From Porphyridium purpureum (taxonomy: Eukaryota > Rhodophyta > Bangiophyceae > Porphyridiales > Porphyridiaceae), in NCBI GenBank assembly GCA_008690995.1, contig VRMN01000003.1, forward strand, positions 186,001-250,000: DNA of 64,000 nt, given 5' to 3'. The translations under genes and the position numbers were made by a program. The stretch's first letter is position 1; each line of letters starts with the position of its first letter. The notes under the pieces are model-generated. The model was not told where the DNA came from and ran no database searches. It saw only the letters and a list, made by a program, of their open reading frames with translations. Shown piece after piece: positions 31,550-41,541 of the stretch.

Positions 31550-32710
31550 ATGCCGTGCGACACGTTTGTGGCGCTGGGGTCTGCGGTGGCCGGGCGCCGT
31601 GGCGTGCTGTTCGCGAAAAATTCGGACCGGCCTGAAGACGAAGCGCAGGAGATCCGATGGATTCCGGCGCGACAGTACGCCTCAGAAGACGCACGTTTAA
31701 AGTGCACGTACATAGAGATTCCACAGTTGGCGCGTACGCACGCTTGCGTGCTCAGCGCGCCGGTATGGATGTGGGGCGCGGAAATGGGCGCCAATGAGCA
31801 CGGCGTTGTCGTGGGGAATGAGGCCGTGTGGACACGAGAGCCAACTGGGAATCAGAATGATGCACTGCTTGGTATGGATTTGCTGCGGTTAGCACTGGAA
31901 CGAGGCGGTACTGCCGCAGAAGCATTGAGTGTCATCACCGAGCTGCTGGAAGAGTACGGGCAGGGCGGCAATTGTTCGAACGACGAATCTTACTTCTGGA
32001 CATACCACAATAGCTTTATTGTTGCTGATTATCGCGAAGCCTTCATCCTCGAGACCGCGGGCAAGCAGTGGGTGTACAAGCGCGTCACAGACGGCGTTTG
32101 GAACATTTCAAATTGTTTATCCCTGCGAAGTGACTTTGACGGATCCAGCCGGGGTTTACTGGATTATGCCAAGTCGCGCGGCCTGTGGGATGGTATTGCC
32201 CCGTTTGACTGGCTAGCGGCCTTCTCGACCGCGGGAGCTCCGGAGGATGATTCTCGCTTTTGTGCGGGTCGAGATTTTCTTCGAAAACATCAAGGTGCAT
32301 TGGACATTGCGACAATGGGTCAGCTTCTTCGCCAGCACGCAGGCGGAATTTGCATGCACGGAGGATTCTCAAGCACAGGAAGTCAGATTTCGTTCCTTCC
32401 TTTACGCATACAAAGTGGCGAAGGTGCAGAAGGCGAGGGACTGTCCGCTCGTCATTTTTTCACCGGAACTTCGCACCCGTGCGTGAGCCTTTTCAAGCCC
32501 GTCGCGTTTTTAGCGAGCGGTGAACCGGACAAGTCGGACAGAGAATTATGGGATCTTTCTAAGCATCTGTCTGCTAATGTTGATCTTCATGCGTGGCGCC
32601 AGTCTGTTGAGGCGCTGCATTCAGCACCGAGCGGGCGCGATCCCTCTGCCGAGCCCCATACCCTGTTTGATAGAGAACGCTCCAAAATGAAGGAACTTTG
32701 CAGCGCATGA
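31550..32710 (+). CDS. Secernin-family Ntn hydrolase (peptidase family C69)
   Basis: 386 residues from the ATG at 31550 (context CTACCATGC). It starts MPCDTFVALGSAVAGRRGVLFAKNSDRP, the secernin/C69 pattern, in which the Cys near the N-terminus (here Cys3) becomes the nucleophile after processing. Further family features are GANEHGVVVGNEAV, NSFIVADYREAFILETAG and the closing HTSFHP-like region HPCVSLFKP. Secernins occur in animals, plants and protists, and their physiological substrate is not well established. In-frame codons before this ATG are regarded as leader. No odd features were noted. Confidence 0.88.
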   Translation: MPCDTFVALGSAVAGRRGVLFAKNSDRPEDEAQEIRWIPARQYASEDARLKCTYIEIPQLARTHACVLSAPVWMWGAEMGANEHGVVVGNEAVWTREPTGNQNDALLGMDLLRLALERGGTAAEALSVITELLEEYGQGGNCSNDESYFWTYHNSFIVADYREAFILETAGKQWVYKRVTDGVWNISNCLSLRSDFDGSSRGLLDYAKSRGLWDGIAPFDWLAAFSTAGAPEDDSRFCAGRDFLRKHQGALDIATMGQLLRQHAGGICMHGGFSSTGSQISFLPLRIQSGEGAEGEGLSARHFFTGTSHPCVSLFKPVAFLASGEPDKSDRELWDLSKHLSANVDLHAWRQSVEALHSAPSGRDPSAEPHTLFDRERSKMKELCSA

Positions 32711-32856
32711 GATAGCGTGTGAAGGCCGGTGCTCTTCTCAAATTATCTCGTGCCATGAAGGTTTGTTCATTGAGCATCGAGCCCCATGCTGGCTTCTTCT
32801 GCAGAAGCGATGTTAATCGGTTGGGAAAGCCGTGCGGAGTTTCATGCACGTACGGG

Positions 32857-33942
32857 TTACGTGCACCAATTGCGACGAAAATGTTTCACAACATCCGAAT
32901 CATTCATAAAGCGCGCGTAGCACATCTTCATAATTGTGTCAATGCACCTGCCATTCTCGGTCAGCCGCTGCGTTATCACTGGCAGGTCCAAAGGTGCGAC
33001 TTTCTCGACATGCACACCAGTCCAATTGAGCGCCTCACGGATCACAATCTCTGGTCGCATTAGTGCAGTCCAGTTGCTCACTTTTGAATCTCCAAAGAGA
33101 TAGAAAAAGTCGAGCGGGCCGTCAAAATAACTGTGAGCGGCTTCCCTGCGGAGCGTCGCGGCCTTGTCGTTTACGCCATCCCACGCGTCACACATCGGCG
33201 TCAACAGGCTATGATTCTCATGTCCTGGGGTATCTGGAATCGGTCTCAACGGTGCATAGACGTAACTGTCTTCCCGCAGACGAATAAAGTCGGTGTAGGG
33301 CGCACCGTTCTGGGCCTCCATTTCTTTCAAGTGCATGAGACATTCTCGCTGCATGAACCATTGGCGGACGTGGCCACGCGCACGCGCCCAACGACGCCCC
33401 TCCTCCATGTTCCACTTATCCAGTCCAGCCACATACTCGGCTCGCATCACCGGCTCCACGGGTTGATCTACACGCACCACCTTGACGCGAGACACGTGCG
33501 ACTTGAGCGCTTCCTCGATACTGTCATCTGTCGGGTAGTCCTTCTGCGCAACAATGGGGACTCTGCGGTTCACAAACTGGGCCTCTGACTCTGCACTCAA
33601 TAAAATCAGCGCATCAACGGTCCATCCATTTTGCGCGTTCACACTGAACACGTTTGTGATTTTGCTGTCCAACTCAAGCCTTGCCAACTGCCCCGTTATG
33701 CAAACCGCGAGCCGTTTTTCGTCGGCCCAATGAGTCTGCACGCCTCTGCGAGACACTCCCTCGGCAACGTCCATCTGCAGAGCCCGCGTCGGCCAAATCT
33801 CTCCGATGAACACGCCCGCCACAAACCCGCCCAAAATACAGGCGAAGAGCGCGACCGCGCGCCCGTTCTGCACAATCATCCCCATCGCCCAAGCCTTCTT
33901 GCTCGTTTCCTGCGCACCAGCGAGTAAGCTCGTCTTCCTCAT
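32857..33942 (-). CDS. Type II membrane protein, glycosyltransferase-like
   Basis: 361 residues. A short basic tail precedes one membrane helix at about 29-48 (AVALFACILGGFVAGVFIG), giving the type II layout of Golgi glycosyltransferases. The luminal part begins RLAVCITGQLARLEL and later has YTDFIRLREDSYVYAPL, the pattern of a protist/algal family in which a C-x-T/S-G-Q-x-x-R segment opens a nucleotide-sugar fold and an R-x-R-E/D-D segment follows. Cys pairs and NWT/NDS glycosylation sites fit a luminal domain. The enzymatic role is inference. It is divergent from another membrane protein of unknown function. Confidence 0.6.
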   Translation of the reverse strand: MRKTSLLAGAQETSKKAWAMGMIVQNGRAVALFACILGGFVAGVFIGEIWPTRALQMDVAEGVSRRGVQTHWADEKRLAVCITGQLARLELDSKITNVFSVNAQNGWTVDALILLSAESEAQFVNRRVPIVAQKDYPTDDSIEEALKSHVSRVKVVRVDQPVEPVMRAEYVAGLDKWNMEEGRRWARARGHVRQWFMQRECLMHLKEMEAQNGAPYTDFIRLREDSYVYAPLRPIPDTPGHENHSLLTPMCDAWDGVNDKAATLRREAAHSYFDGPLDFFYLFGDSKVSNWTALMRPEIVIREALNWTGVHVEKVAPLDLPVITQRLTENGRCIDTIMKMCYARFMNDSDVVKHFRRNWCT

Positions 33943-34454
33943 GTGCGCTCTAACCTCTCACAAGCGCCCTTGGCATCCTCTCTTCTTCCCCGGTCGTTGC
34001 TCTCTGTGCGTGCCGCGCGTCCCGGGCGAGACCGAGAACCGCAAGTTTCGGAGCGCCAAAGGCGGCAGCGCTTTTGTATCGTCGCTGCGTCGCATCAGAA
34101 GCTAGTCACACATCGTGTGTTTCTCCACTTGTCGCACGTCCAACGCTCTCCGCGTGCCATGCCATCCACCACTCCTCTCATTTTATTGATGTGAGCCATC
34201 GCCACCCGGCTGAGCGAATTGCAACCGCCGTACCCCCGCAATTGAGCGGGTGTACAGTGCAGAACGAGTCTGCGTTTTCGAGGCGATTTAAGTATGAAAG
34301 TGCTCAGGTATAGTTCAGTGGGGTACAGTGATGATTCTGTTCAGGAGGAGCGTGTGGACGCGTGTAACCGCGTGTGGAGGTGGGTGGGTGTGACGAATGA
34401 GTGCGTGGCTAGGAACGGAGAGCGAGGGTGCGTGGTTGCGCAGCGGTAGTGATT
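33943..34454. promoter_or_regulatory. Divergent promoter gap of two membrane-protein genes
   Basis: GTACAGTG occurs at 34252-34259 and again at 34323-34330, the second about 125 bases before the rightward ATG. No other gene is seen. Confidence 0.55.
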
Positions 34455-36230
34455 ATGGTGGAACGACGCGTGGGAAGAATGGCGCGACAATGGCGGGTCG
34501 CGCTTGCGCTGTCAGTGGTGTTGGTGGTGACGGTTGCGCTGCGTCGAGTGGGGACCGCACACGGACAGAACGACTCGCCCGTCGTTGGACTGAAGATTAC
34601 GGTCGGGCCAGAGGTTTCCGACAAGCTGGCGCTGGACGCGGCAGAAGTTTTGCGGGATGGGCAGGTCCTGGGAAAGTGGAAGGCATGCGATGAGTTGATG
34701 ATGTCGAGGGCGGGCGTGGACCCCAACTCGGCAGAGGCACAGGCGGCGTGCGTCGTGCTCGATGGCTACGTCGGCCGGCTTGTGTTGGAGTTTGAGTATG
34801 TGCAGAGCGTCATGATCTTTATGGAGCCAGATCTGACGACGACAAACTCAAAAGTAGATCCACAGATCCAGTACTTTGACAACGACCAGGATGAGCGCGC
34901 TGGGGAATTCGCGGTCGTCTTTGACTGCTCGCGCGGTGCGCGGCAATCCTCCTTCATCCGCGTCATAGCGGACGACTTTGACATTGGAGCCGAAGATGAC
35001 ATGTGGGACGACGATGAGGACGGGATTGCTGACGCACCAGCAGATGAAAAGAAAGTTGTGAAATCATACTCTTTTGCGTTTGTGAAGACATGTGGCTCGG
35101 GCGCGGTGCCAGGCGTTTTGATTTCGCATCTCGATCTGGAGACAAAGGAAAAGACCAAGTTTCCTTCTGGCTTGGTCGTACCAGTTGACATTATGGTGAC
35201 GCACTTTACACTCGACCTGGAGGACCCAACGCGGTTTTTTGCCATGCAGAAGCCAGTGCTTGAATCGTTGGATCCGCGCAAGCTGAAGGTCTCTCTTCAG
35301 GGAAACCTGGCGTACGGCGGTAACGTGGTGTGGATGGAGCAGGGTGATATTGGTGTGTTCTACCAGTGTGAGGAAGAGGGTATTTTTGATGTCCATCTGT
35401 CAATCCCTTGCCCGCCTTTCGACACCATCAAGCTCAACTGGAAGAAGAACTGCCCCCCTCGCAAGTCCTTCGACAGTGAAGAGGGTTTTGTGAATGACTT
35501 TGATCCCGCAGATGTTAAAGATCAGGAAGAGGAGGAAGCGGATGGTGAGGCGCTTGGTGGCGACGGCGCACAGCCTGCAAGGGAGCCGCGGGAACAGGAT
35601 CGCGTGGACAGTTCTCGTGCCGACGCAGTGATTCCCATGATCGATCGAATTATGGTAGGCTTGAATGGGCAACATGATCCGAACGTGTTTGCCGCGGGTG
35701 TAGCCGCACCTGGCTTTGCGGTTGACACGGAGAAGCTTGACAAGGCAGACTCAGGTGCGCTTTATCGTCTCCCGGTATCTGTGTCTGAAATTGAATTTGT
35801 GATCTGGAACGCGGACTCAGCACAGCGCCTCGCGTACAATGCGATAGAGATTGTGCCCGCTAAGCCAGATATTGTACGTGGTTTTGTGCAACCCAGCGGA
35901 ACATCTCTATTCGACAAGTACCTTGCGGCTAACCACGCGGACTCCATTCCGAGCGACGGTGCTCGCCTTGCTTTAATGCTCGTGTGTCGCGATAAGGGCG
36001 AAAGCGTCGTGGCGGTTAGCGTGCTGTTGAAGACGATGAAGCGTGTAGAATTTGGAATCATCAAGGAATGTGCGGCGCCTCGTAGGATAAAGCGCAGACG
36101 CGCGTCTGCAGCTGTGCTCATGAATGTGGTGCTTGTCGTCTTGGGATTCGCCGCCGGATTCTACATGCTCCATGTCATCCGGCAGACAGGTAGCATCAGG
36201 AGAGAATACCAGAAGCACCGCATTCACTAG
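34455..36230 (+). CDS. Type I membrane protein with large luminal domain, unknown
   Basis: 591 residues from the ATG at 34455; an earlier GTG is rejected. A signal peptide is clear (WRVALALSVVLVVTVAL, probable cleavage after TAHG). About 520 residues of luminal or extracellular domain follow, with acidic patches (EDDMWDDDEDGIADAP and QEEEEADGEALGGD). One membrane helix comes near the C-terminus (VVLVVLGFAAGFYMLHV), then a short basic tail RREYQKHRIH. No domain was recognised. The acidic luminal patches could bind calcium, but that is speculation. Two GTACAGTG elements lie upstream. Confidence 0.65.
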   Translation: MVERRVGRMARQWRVALALSVVLVVTVALRRVGTAHGQNDSPVVGLKITVGPEVSDKLALDAAEVLRDGQVLGKWKACDELMMSRAGVDPNSAEAQAACVVLDGYVGRLVLEFEYVQSVMIFMEPDLTTTNSKVDPQIQYFDNDQDERAGEFAVVFDCSRGARQSSFIRVIADDFDIGAEDDMWDDDEDGIADAPADEKKVVKSYSFAFVKTCGSGAVPGVLISHLDLETKEKTKFPSGLVVPVDIMVTHFTLDLEDPTRFFAMQKPVLESLDPRKLKVSLQGNLAYGGNVVWMEQGDIGVFYQCEEEGIFDVHLSIPCPPFDTIKLNWKKNCPPRKSFDSEEGFVNDFDPADVKDQEEEEADGEALGGDGAQPAREPREQDRVDSSRADAVIPMIDRIMVGLNGQHDPNVFAAGVAAPGFAVDTEKLDKADSGALYRLPVSVSEIEFVIWNADSAQRLAYNAIEIVPAKPDIVRGFVQPSGTSLFDKYLAANHADSIPSDGARLALMLVCRDKGESVVAVSVLLKTMKRVEFGIIKECAAPRRIKRRRASAAVLMNVVLVVLGFAAGFYMLHVIRQTGSIRREYQKHRIH

Positions 36231-36457
36231 TATTCTGGAAACGATATGCTTTTCCGTCTCGAGTTTATTTGGCCGTGCGATGTGTTCGCGCTACGCTTTG
36301 TGCGCAGTCGTCGGTACTCGGAAGGGCTTCGAAGTTCGATTCTTGACAGTGAATGAGTGGTAAATGACTACTCCCATTTTCAGGCGTGTTTTCATTTTGT
36401 GCAACGACGCACAATACCGTCATGTATAAAAGCCATTGTTTACGGGAGAAAATGGAT

Positions 36458-37762
36458 CTAGATGGTGCTGTGCGCACCGCGAATAACCATTTCCATGATC
36501 TTCCACCCCTTGCGTCGCTCTTGCTTTGTGTCCTCCGCTGTCGACTCGGACTCGCTCTCTTTCTTTGCCTGCGGATCCTCGGTGGCGCTCGCTCCCGCAC
36601 TATTTGAGCTCTCTTCGGATGCACCTTCAGTCTCCTTCCCTGTGTCGCGCGGCGCCGCTCCGCCCGCCGCTTCTTCCTTTCCAGCCGTACTATCACCAAA
36701 AAGTTCTTCGTCCAAATCGTGGTCCTGGATCATCGCCCACAAATAGTACACTGCGCGAATGTCGTCTTCCTTGCCTTCGATAATATTGCCGGATCGATCA
36801 CGTAGGCAATTGATCTGCTGCACAGAGAAGGACACGATGAGGACGGGTAAATCGTCCAAGAACCGCGCGGCAGTCAGCGAGACGTCATCTACGCTGAGAA
36901 TGGTTGGGTCGATTTCGATACCTTCGACTTTCCGCTCTTTGATCGAAGCCAGCAACATGCGGTATGCATCTTCTGTGGTGTTCTCCTTGAGAACCGCCTC
37001 GTCGCACCGCAGATAGGCATCCATCACTCTTGGGATGGTCTCATGTTCCACTTCGCGCAAAAAGTCTGAGATGCGGAAGTTAGGGTGGGAAACTCGGATT
37101 TCGCGGATTACCTGTCCCATTTCGTTCTCGGCAAAGAAACGATCGTAGACGTTTCGGAAAAAGTTAATGATCGGGTTATCTGATTCCTCGACTCGCTCAG
37201 ATATCCTCTCCTTCGCGTCCAGCGCGCCCTTTATGAACGCGCTCCCGCCAAAGCGTGAGAAGAGCCGGTCACGAATGGAGGTGCCATCCCCAGCCGAAGC
37301 GCCTTCCTCCTCATCCGCGCGACGCCGCCTCCGCGTGGCAACCAGCTCGCTACGATGCGGCTCAATGTGCACACCAGCTTTGCGAGCCTCAGAAATGTAC
37401 TCGTCCTCCGCAGCGGTCTCCGATCCACCCATCAGCCCGCGCACAAATCCACCGACCACGCCTCGTTTCTTTGGTGCCCCGCCTTCTGCGTCATCCTCTG
37501 GATCTGTGCCGGGCTGGTGAACTACACTACCAGCACTTGCTTCCGCAGAGCTGCTGCTCGAACTCGATCCAGCCTTTGTTCCCTCGACTGTTTCCTTTTC
37601 CCTGCCAGGTGCACTGCATACAAAGCGACACCGCGGCGTCCATGAATACGGCGATGCGAATTCAGAGAGTACTTCATGCGTAGGCTTCGATACCGAGCGT
37701 GAGCGCAGAGTCGAAAGATGCCGTGTGCATCCGCACAGCGTACGTACAGACCGCAGCATCAT
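36458..37762 (-). CDS. TIM44: Mitochondrial import motor subunit TIM44
   Basis: A matrix-side scaffold that ties Hsp70 to the TIM23 channel. 434 residues from the ATG at 37762. The first 25 or so residues (MLRSVRTLCGCTRHLSTLRSRSVS) are basic, hydroxylated and free of acid, a good presequence. A charged, low-complexity middle precedes the conserved C-terminal domain: FFRNVYDRFFAENEMGQVIREIRVSHPNF, FLREVEHETIPRVMDAYLRCDE, LLVSF-like LPVLIVSFSVQQINCLRD and AVYYLWAMIQD. An Asp/Glu/Ser-rich tail follows. The frame extends 116 codons further upstream but crosses the GTAC promoter elements (ACTGTAC 37851-37857, AGTGTAC 37864-37870), so that extension is rejected. Confidence 0.9.
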   Translation of the reverse strand: MMLRSVRTLCGCTRHLSTLRSRSVSKPTHEVLSEFASPYSWTPRCRFVCSAPGREKETVEGTKAGSSSSSSSAEASAGSVVHQPGTDPEDDAEGGAPKKRGVVGGFVRGLMGGSETAAEDEYISEARKAGVHIEPHRSELVATRRRRRADEEEGASAGDGTSIRDRLFSRFGGSAFIKGALDAKERISERVEESDNPIINFFRNVYDRFFAENEMGQVIREIRVSHPNFRISDFLREVEHETIPRVMDAYLRCDEAVLKENTTEDAYRMLLASIKERKVEGIEIDPTILSVDDVSLTAARFLDDLPVLIVSFSVQQINCLRDRSGNIIEGKEDDIRAVYYLWAMIQDHDLDEELFGDSTAGKEEAAGGAAPRDTGKETEGASEESSNSAGASATEDPQAKKESESESTAEDTKQERRKGWKIMEMVIRGAHSTI

Positions 37763-38012
37763 CTCGCTCTGATCATTCGCAATAGCCTGTCGTCTTCTCC
37801 TCTTGCGCGTGGCGAGCACCTCCACCGCACGAGACGGCGGGCGGCAACTAACTGTACATATGTAGTGTACCTTATGACCGTGAATGTGACGCATGTCATT
37901 TGGGCAACACCGTTTTTCAAACCAAAACCGCTTATCGTTTATGTATGAGATTAGAGGGCATCCGGTCGTCACATGCGGCACAAGCGCTCGTTGACTGGCG
38001 TTGCGGGGAACG

Positions 38013-39017
38013 TTACATGGTGGTCTGCGAGGGACAAGTCGCATGAGTCCGCTCCCACCAGTTGGCCGACGACGCAATGGACACATTCGGTGCCGGCGCA
38101 CTGGCTTCATCGGTCGCTCGAAACAGCTGCATTTCAGAGCACACGGCCGCGTAGCACTCTTCGCCGAGAAGCGGCTTTAGAATCTCCGCTGCCTCGCTGG
38201 CGGAAATCATAGTAATCTTTGACCTCGTTCGTTCGTCCAGCCACGGCGCCACCAGCTTCCAAAGATGGAAAAAGAGTCGCGGCGGGCTAATCAGGATGGC
38301 CTGGCGAAGTCTTTCCGGGTAGTTGTCCAAAAACGTCATCACTGTCCGTTGCGCGTTTCGTGGGTTTAAATCTGCCACGCCAAATCCTTCAAAATCACAC
38401 ACCCATATGAAACTGTGTGGGTTCGGCTCGGTTCGGCTCTCCTGAAAGCAATGCTCCATCATCCACACAAAGTGACGCTCATTGTCCTCTGGAGATCGGT
38501 TCTCGACGTCTGTGAACTGACTGTAGAACACGGGCTCGTGCCGCTCCCCGACACGTCCCAACACCCTCAGCGCGTGACCTCGCGGATTCTCGCGACACAC
38601 CTCGCACCTCCACCGTTCTGGACGCTTCTCAAGGCGCCAATCAATCGACGTTCGCAACATATTCTCTGCCTTGTCCAAGTCCAAATCCCTTGCGCGTAGG
38701 AAGCGTACGTACGTCGCATCGCTGAGAAAAGATTCCAATGCAGCGGCTTGTTCTCCGTCCATGCGACCACTACCTTCTCCGGCGACCTGGCCGCCATTTT
38801 CACTGGCGGAAGCGCATGTGGTCGCCGGCGCCGTGCCGCTTGAAGTTCGCACAAGCCCAAGAGATGCAAATAGGCTCTTGTTCTTCGAAAGTTTTTGGCC
38901 ATCACATTTCACCTGCCGCTCGCACAAAATCGTGCCGTCTGGGCTGCACTCGAAGCTTTGCATAATACGGTCGCGCAGCTGAGCTACAAGCTTCAGTTCT
39001 GTTTCGGAGACGCTCAT
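38013..39017 (-). CDS. Sec14-like CRAL-TRIO lipid-transfer protein
   Basis: 334 residues. A CRAL-TRIO N-terminal helix region (YVRFLRARDLDLDKAENMLRTSIDWR) is followed by the lipid-binding domain: GRVGERHEPVFYSQF, then FIWVCDFEGFGVADLN, then TVMTFLDNYPERLRQAILISPPRLFFHLWKLVAPWLDERTRSKITMIS. This is the Sec14 family arrangement; such proteins exchange phosphatidylinositol and other lipids between membranes. About 90 residues at the N-terminus and a Ser/Ala-rich tail are unique. The substrate cannot be told. Confidence 0.88.
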   Translation of the reverse strand: MSVSETELKLVAQLRDRIMQSFECSPDGTILCERQVKCDGQKLSKNKSLFASLGLVRTSSGTAPATTCASASENGGQVAGEGSGRMDGEQAAALESFLSDATYVRFLRARDLDLDKAENMLRTSIDWRLEKRPERWRCEVCRENPRGHALRVLGRVGERHEPVFYSQFTDVENRSPEDNERHFVWMMEHCFQESRTEPNPHSFIWVCDFEGFGVADLNPRNAQRTVMTFLDNYPERLRQAILISPPRLFFHLWKLVAPWLDERTRSKITMISASEAAEILKPLLGEECYAAVCSEMQLFRATDEASAPAPNVSIASSANWWERTHATCPSQTTM

Positions 39018-39391
39018 CGTTGTAAATGCGTTTCAGCTGATGTCTTGCTGGGTTGGGAAATAACTCAACTGCAGCGGCGAGCGCTACTAAGCCCACCTTC
39101 CTTCGCGGGCTTGCAACTGTGCGAAGAGTCCGAGTGCGCTGCTCAGCAACTAAAAGATGGCGCAACCCAATTCATGTTCCCCCTCTTCTCGATACCGCAT
39201 GTCCGCAAACCATGAGCTCCAGTCAAGAATCATGAGCCATAAAACTAGGGTCGGTTTAACGGTTTAGAGCTTTAATCAGACAATGGAGTCGATAAACCAA
39301 TAGCCTCCAGAGGTGACAGCCATTCATCAGACGCGGCACCAGCGCGGAACAGGGACACCTCCATGCTAACCCATGGTTCTTCACGCTACCG
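39018..39391. other. Gap upstream of the Sec14-like gene, downstream of CKS1
   Basis: It must hold the Sec14-like promoter. No GTACAGTG element was seen. No gene or RNA fold was recognised. Confidence 0.35.
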
Positions 39392-39619
39392 CTAATACTT
39401 CCCCAGCTCGCGACGGAATAAGAGGATGTGTGGCTCTGGCTTATGTATGGCGTAGTGGACCCACCCGCGCGACTGTTGCACGCCGAGGTTGCGCCACTCC
39501 TGCTCTGTGAGCAACCGGTCTTTGGGAATTAGCTTCGCAATGTCGTCGGGAAGAATCACGTGGCGGTACTCAAACTGCTCATCCGAGTACTTTTCTGAAT
39601 ACTGAATCTGCTGCAACAT
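39392..39619 (-). CDS. CKS1: Cyclin-dependent kinase subunit CKS1
   Basis: A small adaptor that binds CDKs and phosphothreonine sites and tunes multisite phosphorylation. 75 residues from the ATG at 39619; an earlier TTG adds five residues and is rejected. The whole fold is present: [20 protein letters not shown], the anion-binding residues within EYRH and SRGWVHY, and the strand-exchange hinge [12 protein letters not shown]. It is among the shortest genes here and matches yeast and human family members nearly end to end. It is divergent from the MgtC-like gene. Confidence 0.96.
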   Translation of the reverse strand: MLQQIQYSEKYSDEQFEYRHVILPDDIAKLIPKDRLLTEQEWRNLGVQQSRGWVHYAIHKPEPHILLFRRELGKY

Positions 39620-40138
39620 CGTTCGAGCCCCCAAATGTTCTTGACTTCCCTATCTGAGCGCCCAGTCCCGGATTCGTGGTCGCCGTCTTGTACACCAACG
39701 CCACGCGCGATTCGACTTAAGAGCAAATGTGTACGTCCCGCTCCGTCGCAATGATCCGCCCACTACACGCGAATTCCTTTTCCGGCTGTGTCTTTCTTCC
39801 TTTCTCCTTCTATCCGTCTCCCGTTGGTTTCCTCGCCAGACTTATCCGCACATACCCAATCGTCTAGCTAGTCAGCCAGCCAATCTGTTATCACCGAGTC
39901 CACCGAAGAGCGGCGCAAGTTCAAAATTCGAAAAAAACGAAACAATGGAAAATGATCAGACGGCGTCAAGCGATCAGAGACCGCGGTACATTCGAGAAGA
40001 AAGAAGAACTGTACCTCAAACCGAACTGTACCCGAAGCCATTCGAAGTGTACACCGGCCGGCTCGATCATTTGGGAGCTCGTGGTCCCGCGCGTACCGTT
40101 CCGATTGGCCGCGGACGACGGGACTTGCACAGGACGCA
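39620..40138. promoter_or_regulatory. Divergent promoter gap, CKS1 / MgtC-like gene
   Basis: Three GTAC elements cluster 87-130 bases before the MgtC-like ATG: ACTGTAC at 40008-40014 and 40025-40031, and AGTGTAC at 40046-40052. Only short unsupported frames occur. Confidence 0.55.
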
Positions 40139-41269
40139 ATGGCGCTGCGCACCGCGGCGTTCGTTTCGGCTGTCGCGTCCGGCAAGATTGTGGCTGATGG
40201 GATAGGGCGTGTGCCGATTTACATTCAATATGCCCATTGCCCTCATTCGCGCACGCGAAAAGTGCTCGCACTGTCCATGTCAATAATACCTCAGTCCAGC
40301 CGGCCTCACCGCGCAGCTTTGATGGCAAGGCTACGAAGAGCATTTTTGGGCATAGTGCTCGCTACTTTAGGCGCGTCGGCGGGACTGTTCGTTCCAAGCA
40401 GGCTGCAAGTACCGGACTTCAGCAGAGTGCTGCTGCTGGTGCGCCACAATCCGGCACCAGCGCCGCTGAGGCAATGCGCAGCTGGAACGAAGGTTTCGAG
40501 TGGGAGCAAGTTTCTTCGATTGTTTGTGCGCGATGCATCCGCAGCATCGAAAGAACAGCAGCAGTATCTTCATGAGCACGGGACGCATGAGTGCGACTCA
40601 GGAGGCAGCTTTCGACGCAATGTCGGTGGTTCCGCGTCGCCCCCTCAGGGCGTAGCCATGAACAAGCGTTCACGGGACGCCGAGCTCTCGTTTCCAATCC
40701 CGCTGTCAGGAAAGCAGCAGCTGATTGTGCTGTGGCGCCTTTTCCTGAGCATGGTCAGCGGTGCTGCAATTGGCTGGGAACGGCGCACGGCACGAGCCAC
40801 GGCGGGTGTTCGAACGCTCACGTTGGTGTCCTTGGGCTCGGCCATTTTCACTTTAACGACAATGATGACACCCAGTGGGGATGCCGCGCGCACAGCGGCG
40901 CAAGTGTCGGCCGGGGTCGGCTTCATCGGTGCCGGCTGCATTCGCTCTGGCGGGGACCAGGCGTACAAGGTTAAGCGAGGGCTCACTACCGCTGCTTCAA
41001 TTTGGCTTGCTGCGGCCGTCGGCGTGGCCCAGGCCTTTGGGCTCTGGAAGCTTGGCCTACTGGGTGCATTTCTTACCATTGCCACATTGCGACTTGGTGC
41101 CGTCACACTTGTGCTCGATGAAAAAGGGAAAGGGCCCAATGAACGGCTTCCACTGTGGACGCCAATTAGGCTGAAGCCGCGCAAAGTCCAGAATATACCG
41201 GGCTCCTCCGATCCGGACCAGCAGCTCAGCGATACCGAGGACAAGGACATATCCAATGCATTCGACTGA
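40139..41269 (+). CDS. MgtC/SapB-family membrane protein, probably plastid-targeted
   Basis: 376 residues. The C-terminal half is an MgtC domain: LWRLFLSMVSGAAIGWERR, AGVRTLTLVSLGSAIF, VSAGVGFIGAGCI, KRGLTTAASIWLAAAVGVA and GLLGAFLTIATL, with four membrane helices. In bacteria the family affects growth at low Mg2+ and the F-type ATPase, and homologues are common in cyanobacteria. The N-terminal 190 residues are basic and Ser/Ala-rich, consistent with an organelle leader, and contain a hydrophobic stretch (LGIVLATLGASAGLFV). An internal ATG at 40322 is an alternative start. Plastid location is inference. Confidence 0.8.
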   Translation: MALRTAAFVSAVASGKIVADGIGRVPIYIQYAHCPHSRTRKVLALSMSIIPQSSRPHRAALMARLRRAFLGIVLATLGASAGLFVPSRLQVPDFSRVLLLVRHNPAPAPLRQCAAGTKVSSGSKFLRLFVRDASAASKEQQQYLHEHGTHECDSGGSFRRNVGGSASPPQGVAMNKRSRDAELSFPIPLSGKQQLIVLWRLFLSMVSGAAIGWERRTARATAGVRTLTLVSLGSAIFTLTTMMTPSGDAARTAAQVSAGVGFIGAGCIRSGGDQAYKVKRGLTTAASIWLAAAVGVAQAFGLWKLGLLGAFLTIATLRLGAVTLVLDEKGKGPNERLPLWTPIRLKPRKVQNIPGSSDPDQQLSDTEDKDISNAFD

Positions 41270-41541
41270 AGGCGGCTGCGTGATTGCACCCCAGTGCAGC
41301 GTGAATGGGTGGCTGAGGTTGGAAGCGCACGCAGAGTGCATGGTACTTTGGACAGGCGGGTCAAGATTTTTGAAAGCAGGTTTTCTTATGCACAGCAGCA
41401 AAGTTATCATGGCATGGGATCATACTGGGAAAAAGAAAACAAGCAACATTACAAAGGAGGTAGGCCGGCATGGACAAGTGTTTCTTTCTCAAATTTCGAC
41501 TGCATCCTGGCTCGGCCAAGTGCGTGGATAAGAGCGCTCCT

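Noticed and set aside
36325-36365. Possible tRNA T-arm with loop TTCGATT
   Set aside because: Only three stem pairs form, and no matching acceptor or anticodon stem was found in normal or permuted order.
37847-37853. ACTAAC in the TIM44 promoter
   Set aside because: It is on the opposite strand to TIM44 and no plus-strand gene uses it.
36458-38110. TIM44 start at 38110
   Set aside because: The extra 116 residues bury the clear mitochondrial presequence and cross two promoter elements.
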